Assembly (NCBI RefSeq): GCF_000520975.1
Contig: NZ_JACB01000006.1
Span: 124,001-188,000 of the forward strand
DNA: 64,000 nt
Source: Aquimarina megaterium XH134
Lineage (GTDB): Bacteria; Bacteroidota; Bacteroidia; Flavobacteriales; Flavobacteriaceae
Reading direction: 5' to 3'
The translations under genes and the position numbers were made by a program. Position 1 is the first letter of the stretch, and each line of letters opens with the position of its first letter. The notes beneath the pieces were generated by a model that searched no databases, had not been told where the DNA came from, and was given only the letters and a program-made list of their open reading frames with translations. Of the stretch, positions 54,859 through 61,500 are shown piece after piece.

Positions 54859-55260
54859 TTACAAAGAAGGCTTTTTACGATTAGCTTTCTTTAATGCATG
54901 CTTTTGTTTACTATTCAGACGTTTTTTGATAGCTGCTCTAGAAGGTTTAGTTTGTTTTCTTTTTTTAGGAATATAGAGATTGGCCTTAAGAATCTCCAAA
55001 AGCCTTTTAATCACCAATTCTTTATTTCTATGTTGACTTCTACTATCACCACATTGTAATAATAAAACACCAGATTTGGTTAATCGTGAAGACAACTTCT
55101 GACTCAGTCGTAATTTTTCGTCATCGGTAAACCCTGTCGATGTCATGATATCTAAAGCTAGTTCTATTTTTGAAGATACTTTATTTACATGTTGACCTCC
55201 TGCTCCAGAGCTTCGAATGGCTTTAAATTTTAGTTCATTTATGACTATAGAAGTATTCAC
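54859..55260 (-). CDS. arfB: Peptidyl-tRNA hydrolase ArfB
   Basis: Rescues ribosomes stalled on non-stop mRNA by hydrolysing the peptidyl-tRNA. The 133-residue protein carries the GGQ motif in RSSGAGGQHVNKVSSKIEL near residue 22 and a basic C-terminal tail (PKKRKQTKPSRAAIKKRLNSKQKHALKKANRKK) that enters the mRNA channel. Length and tail match ArfB, not a full release factor. It overlaps the stop of the DUF4301 gene by 4 bases. Confidence 0.93.
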   Translation of the reverse strand: MNTSIVINELKFKAIRSSGAGGQHVNKVSSKIELALDIMTSTGFTDDEKLRLSQKLSSRLTKSGVLLLQCGDSRSQHRNKELVIKRLLEILKANLYIPKKRKQTKPSRAAIKKRLNSKQKHALKKANRKKPSL

Positions 55261-56822
55261 GAAAAAAGAGTTACCTGGTGTGCAGACTTAAGTAAATCAT
55301 TTACTGTTTTCACAGGGTTAAATGTAGTTAATGGTACTTCTACAAATACACTAATCCAATTTGCCATTGCGCCATTCCATAACCCGGGAAGCTCCAGTGC
55401 TTTAAGAATCTTACCATTCAAAGTTTTTTGGGTAATAAATCCTGCATCAGGATCTACAAAATCAAGTAGGTTAAATTTCTTACCGTTATAATCTCTTACG
55501 CCACATACCAAATCAACCGGATTAAAATGAGTAGCGCTACCAAGAATCTCTTCTTGTCTTCGATCTTTTTTATCAATTTGTGGTGCTTCGATAATCTGTA
55601 ATACCAATCTTCCATTTTCGCGCTTTATCCAAAATGGGCCTCCTCCTGGTTCTCCTTCATTAATTACCATACCACAAACCCGAATAGGTCGATTTAAGGA
55701 TTCTCGTAAGAATTGAAGTTTGTATTTATCAGAAAATTTATCAAAATCTAGTGGCAATCTTACATTAAGCTGGTGTACCAAAAACTTCTTGATGTCTTTT
55801 AACTCTGCTTCTGAAGGCTTCTTTTCATCAATTGCATTTAATATTCTAAATACTTCGTCCTGAATTTCGATAAGCTTACCTGCTAATACTTTTTTATATC
55901 CAGAAACCTCATCTTGATATTTACGTACCACTACATTATCTATATTTTTAATGTAAATAATATCTGCATCTAAATCATTTAAGTTTTCGATCAACGCTCC
56001 ATGTCCTCCGGGTCTAAACAACAAACATCCATCTTCTTTTCTAAACGGTTCATTATCTTCTGTTACTGCGATAGTATCTGTTTCTGATTTTTGAAATGAA
56101 TAGGTAATACTAAAATTGGTATTGGTCTTCTCTTCAACTTTTTTCTTAATTCTTTCAAACTCACCTTTAAAAGCTTCGAGATGGTCTTTAGAAATCGTAA
56201 AATGCAGTTTAGAATCACTTTTATCATTAGTATTATAACCGGCTGCCTCATATAAATGTTCTTCAAAAGAGGTTGCTATGCTATCATCATATTTATGAAA
56301 AGGAAATAATCCTTTAGGAAAGGTTCCATAATTTAATCCTTTCTCTTTTAGCATCATTTCGACAAAAATATACAATTGTTTCCCTTCGGATAACGATCCA
56401 AATTTAGGATAGGCACTTTTTACTTTTTCCATAACTATGTCATAGAATGGAAATTTTTCCAGACCTATTAAAAAAAGGCGTATTGCATCTGCTTTTTCAT
56501 GATTCGTATAAGAATTAAGACTTTCTTTCTTAAAATCATAATTATCAAGAAACCGAAATAAATCTTTAAACATTCGTGTAGCTGCACCCGATGCAGGAAC
56601 AAATTTTATTGTTTCGAGATGCTGCACTCTAGAATCGTATAACTTGGTAAGTTCTGACTGGTAGTGTTCAGAAAATTTAAGGATTCCATTATCCAGTGTT
56701 GCTGCACTTCTTAAAGCTACAAAAGGGATTTCATTTTTAAAAGTTTCTATTTGTGTAAGCACCTTATCAATCGTTAATCCTTTTGATTTGATTAACTTAA
56801 TATCTTTATCTGTTATATTCAC
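55257..56822 (-). CDS. DUF4301 protein
   Basis: A 521-residue cytoplasmic Bacteroidota protein with the DUF4301 landmarks KFVPASGAATRMFKDLFRFL, GLFPFHKYDD, LFRPGGHGALIENLNDLDADIIYIKNIDNVV and GEPGGGPFW. Parts (PASGAATRM, RPGGHGALIEN) resemble nucleotide-sugar pyrophosphorylases, so it may be a nucleotidyltransferase, but the substrate is unproven. It overlaps the P-loop kinase gene by 17 bases and arfB by 4, so the genes from 58224 down to 54859 are one dense unit. Confidence 0.85.
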   Translation of the reverse strand: MNITDKDIKLIKSKGLTIDKVLTQIETFKNEIPFVALRSAATLDNGILKFSEHYQSELTKLYDSRVQHLETIKFVPASGAATRMFKDLFRFLDNYDFKKESLNSYTNHEKADAIRLFLIGLEKFPFYDIVMEKVKSAYPKFGSLSEGKQLYIFVEMMLKEKGLNYGTFPKGLFPFHKYDDSIATSFEEHLYEAAGYNTNDKSDSKLHFTISKDHLEAFKGEFERIKKKVEEKTNTNFSITYSFQKSETDTIAVTEDNEPFRKEDGCLLFRPGGHGALIENLNDLDADIIYIKNIDNVVVRKYQDEVSGYKKVLAGKLIEIQDEVFRILNAIDEKKPSEAELKDIKKFLVHQLNVRLPLDFDKFSDKYKLQFLRESLNRPIRVCGMVINEGEPGGGPFWIKRENGRLVLQIIEAPQIDKKDRRQEEILGSATHFNPVDLVCGVRDYNGKKFNLLDFVDPDAGFITQKTLNGKILKALELPGLWNGAMANWISVFVEVPLTTFNPVKTVNDLLKSAHQVTLFS

Positions 56823-57387
56823 TTTTATCTTCTATTAATTGGCTAATGTGTGTCAATGCTTTTTCAAAACGAGATGTTTTATCTCCTTTTAAGACGATGT
56901 ATGGAAGATTATGTTTATCAAGACATTCTTTAAATCTTAAAAACATTTCTTCTCGTTCGTGGGGTTTGTCCCTTAGATCATCGGCAATCCAAGGAATGTC
57001 AATATAAGTCAAAAGATACAAATCATAAACATTTTCTAATGAAATTTTATTTAAGGTTTCGGGAACAGTCCCATCGTAGTATGCTTCTGAATATACTTTG
57101 AGTTCTAAAAGATTTGTATCGCAAAACAATAGGGTGTTAACTTTTTGAGCAATTTCATTTTCTAATTTCATTTGCCCTTCTGCAATCTGAAGCATATCAT
57201 CATACACACATACTTCTTTGGATTTGTCCCATTTTCTTTGCAAATATTCTCGCATATATTCGGGAACACACTCCGTATTATAATATGCTGCCAATTGCCT
57301 GGACAATGTAGTTTTACCCGTACATTCTGGACCAAACAATACTATTTTTACACAATTGCCGGGTCGTTGTCTAAGCTTTTTTTCCAT
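56806..57387 (-). CDS. NadR-like P-loop kinase (nicotinamide riboside or thiamine kinase)
   Basis: A 193-residue protein with Walker A GPECTGKTTLSRQLA (residues about 19-33), similar to the ribosylnicotinamide-kinase part of NadR. It has PEYMREYL, CDTNLLELKVYSE and a C-terminal DLYLLTYIDIPWIADDLRD, family landmarks. With PnuC it traps a vitamin inside the cell by phosphorylation. The neighbours include a thiamine-binding protein, so thiamine is an alternative to nicotinamide riboside. It overlaps pnuC by 40 bases. Confidence 0.87.
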   Translation of the reverse strand: MEKKLRQRPGNCVKIVLFGPECTGKTTLSRQLAAYYNTECVPEYMREYLQRKWDKSKEVCVYDDMLQIAEGQMKLENEIAQKVNTLLFCDTNLLELKVYSEAYYDGTVPETLNKISLENVYDLYLLTYIDIPWIADDLRDKPHEREEMFLRFKECLDKHNLPYIVLKGDKTSRFEKALTHISQLIEDKSEYNR

Positions 57388-57980
57388 GTGATATATCCAA
57401 AAATTGCAATAATCGTAAACACTACATATTGCAAACTGGTAAATGTAAATCCTTTATAAAAATATAACGGTACCGAAATAATATCTCCGATAATCCAAAA
57501 TATCCAATTTTCAATTTTTCTTTTTGCCATTAACCACATTCCAACAAAGAATATCGCTGTAGTTAAGGTATCTATATATGCTGCCCAATCATTTAACTTA
57601 TCAAAAAAAACATAAACTCCATACACAAAAAGCAAGGTCATGACAAAGATTATTGCTGATATATTCTTTTCTTCAATAGTTGTTCTTGCAATGGGAGTAA
57701 CATGTGTCTCATCTATTTTTCGGGTCCAGATGTACCATCCATAAATACTCATTATAAAATAATACGCATTAATCATCATATCCCCTAACAATGACCATTG
57801 TAATAATAAATACACATAAATTGCAGTACTTATAATACCCGTTGGATATACCCAAATCTTATTAAACCAAGCAAAGATCACACTTAGCAGACCAAAAAGT
57901 GCCGCTATAATCTCGAGAGTTATATGTAAATCGGAGTATTCTGAATACTGCCCAAATAAAAATTCAAAAATGGGGTTCAT
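57348..57980 (-). CDS. pnuC: PnuC-type vitamin transporter
   Basis: A 210-residue membrane protein with about seven helices and the PnuC landmarks IFAWFNKIWVYPTGIISTAIYVYLLLQW, YGWYIWTRK and KIENWIFWIIGDIISVPLYFYKG. Members import nicotinamide riboside, or thiamine in the PnuT subgroup, by facilitated diffusion coupled to a kinase. Start at ATG 57980; a GTG two codons upstream also works. It overlaps both the kinase gene (40 bases) and the thiamine-binding protein gene (17 bases). Confidence 0.9.
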   Translation of the reverse strand: MNPIFEFLFGQYSEYSDLHITLEIIAALFGLLSVIFAWFNKIWVYPTGIISTAIYVYLLLQWSLLGDMMINAYYFIMSIYGWYIWTRKIDETHVTPIARTTIEEKNISAIIFVMTLLFVYGVYVFFDKLNDWAAYIDTLTTAIFFVGMWLMAKRKIENWIFWIIGDIISVPLYFYKGFTFTSLQYVVFTIIAIFGYITWKKSLDNDPAIV

Positions 57981-58224
57981 AATCACTTCTATTACTTTTT
58001 ACCATTTTCATATACACCAAAACGTGATCCATATCTCCAAACGCGTTTTTAATTTCTAAAGTCAGAAAAGACATTACTTCATCATATTCTCCATAGATTT
58101 GAGTACTTAAAGGATTTTCTATAACTGTAAACTCAGATGCCCTTAACCGTTTTATAAAACGAATAATATGTTCTTCAAAATCAGCTTGAAGCGGGGTAAG
58201 GGTTAATTCTATTGATATTTGCAT
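57964..58224 (-). CDS. Thiamine-binding (MTH1187/YkoF-like) protein
   Basis: An 86-residue cytoplasmic protein of the thiamine-binding family PF01910: MQISIELTLTPLQADFEEHIIRFIKRLRASEFTVIENPLSTQIYGEYDEVM. This ferredoxin-like fold binds thiamine or HMP in related proteins. It overlaps the pnuC start by 17 bases, linking it tightly to transport. The link to thiamine is by family and context. Confidence 0.8.
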   Translation of the reverse strand: MQISIELTLTPLQADFEEHIIRFIKRLRASEFTVIENPLSTQIYGEYDEVMSFLTLEIKNAFGDMDHVLVYMKMVKSNRSDYEPHF

Positions 58225-58280
58225 GTTATCTTTTTTATGATATTTCTCATAAAATATTCATGTATTCGTAGCTACAAAAT

Positions 58281-58922
58281 TTATATTTCAGAAGCTGGTA
58301 AAGCATATACACAGGTAAATCCCTCAAATTCTACAAATGCCATATCATAATGAGTTATTTCATCCTTATAATTAACAGCACCATAAACAAATGGATATTC
58401 TAATGTAAAAGGAGAAATATAAATATGTTGCTCAAAACTTAAGCCTGCCGTTGCATATAACTTATACAAAGATTCTTTGGCTCCCCAAATTATAGTTAAT
58501 GCACGAGTCTTATCCAGATTTTGTTTTTCCAGAGCATCATTCTCAAAATCATTCACAAATTTATGAGCAATTCTATGAATCTTTTCTCTTTGTTTTTCGA
58601 TATCAATTCCTACAAGTTTATCACTAATTATGATTCCTGCATACTCATAAGAATGAGTGATTGAGATTTGTTTTCCGTCTTTAAGATGTGGTTTTCCGAA
58701 TTCATCATAATACAGATCATGATCGGTATAACCAAATGCAGCCAACAGATGCCTAACACTCATAAAGCCTCTGCGATGCATATCAGATTTCATATTATCT
58801 ACTCTATTCTGGCAATGTTGTGTTAATTCTATTCCCTGACAGAGAGAGTCATAAGATTCTTCAATCTTCCAAATCAACACATTAGTACTTTCATCTACTG
58901 TTATAGTTTTGTAAAGAGGCAT
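58281..58922 (-). CDS. 4'-Phosphopantetheinyl transferase superfamily protein
   Basis: Activates acyl- or peptidyl-carrier proteins by adding phosphopantetheine. The 213-residue protein is of the Sfp type: LVGIDIEKQREKIHRIAHKFVNDFE (the first motif with the metal-binding Asp) and IWGAKESLYKLYATAG (the second, with the catalytic Glu-Lys). The long N-terminal half, with DEFGKPHL, fits the two-lobed Sfp form. It is divergent from ahcY. Which carrier protein it modifies is unknown. Confidence 0.9.
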   Translation of the reverse strand: MPLYKTITVDESTNVLIWKIEESYDSLCQGIELTQHCQNRVDNMKSDMHRRGFMSVRHLLAAFGYTDHDLYYDEFGKPHLKDGKQISITHSYEYAGIIISDKLVGIDIEKQREKIHRIAHKFVNDFENDALEKQNLDKTRALTIIWGAKESLYKLYATAGLSFEQHIYISPFTLEYPFVYGAVNYKDEITHYDMAFVEFEGFTCVYALPASEI

Positions 58923-58944
58923 TTAAATTTTTAAAGTTATTATG

Positions 58945-58952
58945 TACCTTTG
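58945..58952 (+). promoter_or_regulatory. Bacteroidota -7 promoter box of ahcY
   Basis: TACCTTTG matches TAnnTTTG, 103 bases before the ahcY ATG. The transcript would begin about 7-8 bases further on, at the start of the hairpin at 58957-58987. Confidence 0.5.
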
Positions 58953-58956
58953 CAAA

Positions 58957-58987
58957 CCGAAAAAGGAATATTATTCCATATTTTCGG
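58957..58987 (+). promoter_or_regulatory. Hairpin at the predicted 5' end of the ahcY mRNA
   Basis: CCGAAAA and TTTTCGG enclose GGAAT-ATT-ATTCC, giving a 12-pair hairpin with a small internal loop. It would sit at the very 5' end of the transcript. No SAH or SAM riboswitch signature is seen; it could stabilise the mRNA or bind a protein. Confidence 0.5.
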
Positions 58988-59054
58988 GAAACGAATTTAG
59001 AACAATTTAGTGCGAAATACCAGAAAGCACTTCATAAACATAAAATTAACTACT

Positions 59055-60365
59055 ATGAGTACTAAAACTGTACCTTATGTTCCTTACAAGGTGAAAGATA
59101 TTTCATTAGCTGCTTGGGGAAGAAAAGAAATTGAATTAGCTGAAGCAGAAATGCCTGGACTTATGTCTCTTCGTGAAGAATACAAAGATGAGCAACCTCT
59201 TAAAGGTGCTCGTATTGCGGGTTGTCTTCATATGACCATCCAAACTGCAGTGTTAATAGAAACACTTCAGGCTCTTGGTGCAGAGGTAACCTGGAGTTCT
59301 TGTAACATATTTTCTACTCAGGATCAAGCTGCAGCTGCAATTGCAGAAGCAGGTACTCCTGTATATGCCTGGAAAGGTATGAATGATGAAGAATTCGACT
59401 GGTGTATAGAACAAACTCTATTTTTTGGCGAAGATCGTAAACCTTTAAATATGATCCTTGATGATGGAGGAGACTTAACTAATATGGTTTTAGATAAGTA
59501 TCCTGAATTGGTAGAAGGAATCAATGGTTTATCTGAGGAAACAACTACTGGAGTTCATAGATTATATGAGCGTATGACAAATGGAACACTTCCAATGCCA
59601 GCAATTAATGTAAACGATAGTGTTACTAAATCAAAATTTGACAATAAATACGGATGTAAAGAAAGTGCTGTAGATGCGATTCGTCGTGCTACCGATGTAA
59701 TGCTTGCTGGTAAACGTGTTGTTGTTTGCGGATATGGAGATGTGGGTAAAGGTACCGCTGCATCGTTTAGAGGAGCCGGTTCTATAGTTACTGTTACCGA
59801 AATTGATCCGATTTGTGCTTTGCAAGCAGCCATGGATGGTTTTGAAGTGAAAAAACTAGAAACTGTTGTTGGAAATGCAGATATTGTTATTACCACTACC
59901 GGGAATAAAGATATTGTTCGCGGAGAACATTTTAAAGCAATGAAAGATAAAACCATTGTTTGTAATATTGGGCATTTTGATAATGAGATTGATGTAGCTT
60001 GGTTAAACTCGCAAAGCGAGAAAATTGAAATCAAACCTCAAGTAGATAAGTACAACATTGGAGGTAATGATATTATACTTCTTGCCGAAGGTCGTTTAGT
60101 AAATTTAGGTTGTGCAACGGGTCACCCAAGTTTTGTAATGAGTAATTCATTTACCAATCAGACTTTAGCACAAATTGAGCTTTGGACTAATCTCGAAAAT
60201 TATGAAAACAAGGTATATATGCTTCCGAAGCACTTAGATGAAAAGGTAGCAAAATTACACTTGGCTAAAATTGGAGTAGAACTTACTGATCTTAGCAAAG
60301 ATCAAGCTGAGTATATTGGTGTAACTGTTGAAGGGCCATACAAACCAGAATATTACAGATACTAA
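59055..60365 (+). CDS. ahcY: Adenosylhomocysteinase
   Basis: Hydrolyses S-adenosylhomocysteine to adenosine and homocysteine, relieving product inhibition of methyltransferases. The 436-residue protein shows [64 protein letters not shown], and the NAD-binding [17 protein letters not shown]; it ends in YKPEYYRY, a family hallmark. Start at ATG 59055 (MSTKTVPYV); fifteen upstream codons are open but not family sequence. It has a hairpin leader and a strong terminator. Confidence 0.97.
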   Translation: MSTKTVPYVPYKVKDISLAAWGRKEIELAEAEMPGLMSLREEYKDEQPLKGARIAGCLHMTIQTAVLIETLQALGAEVTWSSCNIFSTQDQAAAAIAEAGTPVYAWKGMNDEEFDWCIEQTLFFGEDRKPLNMILDDGGDLTNMVLDKYPELVEGINGLSEETTTGVHRLYERMTNGTLPMPAINVNDSVTKSKFDNKYGCKESAVDAIRRATDVMLAGKRVVVCGYGDVGKGTAASFRGAGSIVTVTEIDPICALQAAMDGFEVKKLETVVGNADIVITTTGNKDIVRGEHFKAMKDKTIVCNIGHFDNEIDVAWLNSQSEKIEIKPQVDKYNIGGNDIILLAEGRLVNLGCATGHPSFVMSNSFTNQTLAQIELWTNLENYENKVYMLPKHLDEKVAKLHLAKIGVELTDLSKDQAEYIGVTVEGPYKPEYYRY

Positions 60366-60394
60366 AAAAGATCGCTATCGCGGTTAAAAATAAG

Positions 60395-60425
60395 AAACCC
60401 CCTATCAAAAGATAGGGGGTTTTTG
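60395..60425 (+). terminator. Terminator of ahcY
   Basis: AAACCCCCTATC-AAAA-GATAGGGGGTTTTTG, a 12-base perfect stem with a four-base loop and a T run, 30 bases after the stop. It is also positioned to serve the convergent phytase gene. Confidence 0.92.
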
Positions 60426-60438
60426 ATTCAAAAAAAAA

Positions 60439-61443
60439 TTAAAGTCCTAATTTTTCTAAGTTATAAAAATAGAAATCTCGTTGTTCATTCATAGCAACAA
60501 AAAGTCCCTCTGTAAACATAGTATTTAGCGAAACCGTAACTGCATCACATCCATCTGTAGCAATCGTTCCTAAATTAACTGCTTTAATAAAACTATTTTC
60601 TTTTCTCGAAAATAAATTAAACTGCCCTTTTTGTTGATCTGAAACAATAAGAATTCCTTCCCCGTTAGGTTTTGCAGCTATAGCAATTCCCTCTATATCA
60701 TCCTTAAAATATTCTCCTCCAAACACTGCCAATTCTTCATTGCCTTTTGCTGGGTCCGCATAGTATTTTCTAATCCCTACTCCCTCATCAGAGTAATAAA
60801 CGAAACCTAATTCATCGTCTACCGCAATAGCCTCGATTTCCTTTTCTTCACTAAACTTTCCAAACTTTCTTACCAATTTGGTTTTTATGCCTGTACTATC
60901 ACTTAAGAACTGATATTGATGCAAATAATCATCTGCAGGGCCAGATTTTCTACTTACGATTGCATAAATATTCTTACTCACAGGATCTTTATACAAACTT
61001 ATCCCCATTGGTCTTCTTAATTCAAGGTCAGTTTCTTCTTCAAAAACCTGAAAACCACCATTATCCAAAGGTTTCATATCAGGAACAGAAAACAAGCGAA
61101 TTCGATTTCGTTCTCTTTCTGTAAAAGCAATAACGTCAACAGTAATAGAATCATTAATTCTAAAGCCATATTCTACATCAATATTATTGGGATATTTAAT
61201 ATTCCTTATCGTTTTCTCTGTAATTACTTTTCCTTTTAAATCAAAAGCATAAATTGCTCCATTGGTATCCTTATCTGTACCAAAGACAATGCTTTTTGAA
61301 ACATCTGTAGGATGAACCCAAATGGCAGGGTCATCGGTATCATATTGCACCTTTTCTGAAACAATATCAGGATCGATAGGAGGCAGTTTCTTATCACAGG
61401 ATAAAAATATAATGATTGCAATTAGTATAATAGAATTTCTCAT
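60439..61443 (-). CDS. Beta-propeller phytase (3-phytase)
   Basis: A 334-residue lipoprotein (FLSC, Cys16) of the beta-propeller phytase family, which removes phosphates from phytate with calcium. Seen: YDTDDPAIWVHPTDVSKSIVFGTDKDTNGAIYAFDLKGK at the start of the propeller, YPNNIDVEYGF, and AIVSRKSGPADDYLHQYQ. The DDPAIWVHP motif is highly conserved. It follows a large TonB-dependent receptor gene on the same strand by 57 bases, suggesting uptake of phosphate-bearing substrate after hydrolysis or delivery. Confidence 0.92.
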   Translation of the reverse strand: MRNSIILIAIIIFLSCDKKLPPIDPDIVSEKVQYDTDDPAIWVHPTDVSKSIVFGTDKDTNGAIYAFDLKGKVITEKTIRNIKYPNNIDVEYGFRINDSITVDVIAFTERERNRIRLFSVPDMKPLDNGGFQVFEEETDLELRRPMGISLYKDPVSKNIYAIVSRKSGPADDYLHQYQFLSDSTGIKTKLVRKFGKFSEEKEIEAIAVDDELGFVYYSDEGVGIRKYYADPAKGNEELAVFGGEYFKDDIEGIAIAAKPNGEGILIVSDQQKGQFNLFSRKENSFIKAVNLGTIATDGCDAVTVSLNTMFTEGLFVAMNEQRDFYFYNLEKLGL

Positions 61444-61500
61444 GTATTTAAAATATTACTGAAATTTTATAAAAATTAATTAAAAAAAGAGTTTGTGGTT

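Noticed and set aside
58920..59055. SAM or SAH riboswitch before ahcY
   Set aside because: The region has only a single hairpin and none of the conserved blocks of these riboswitches.
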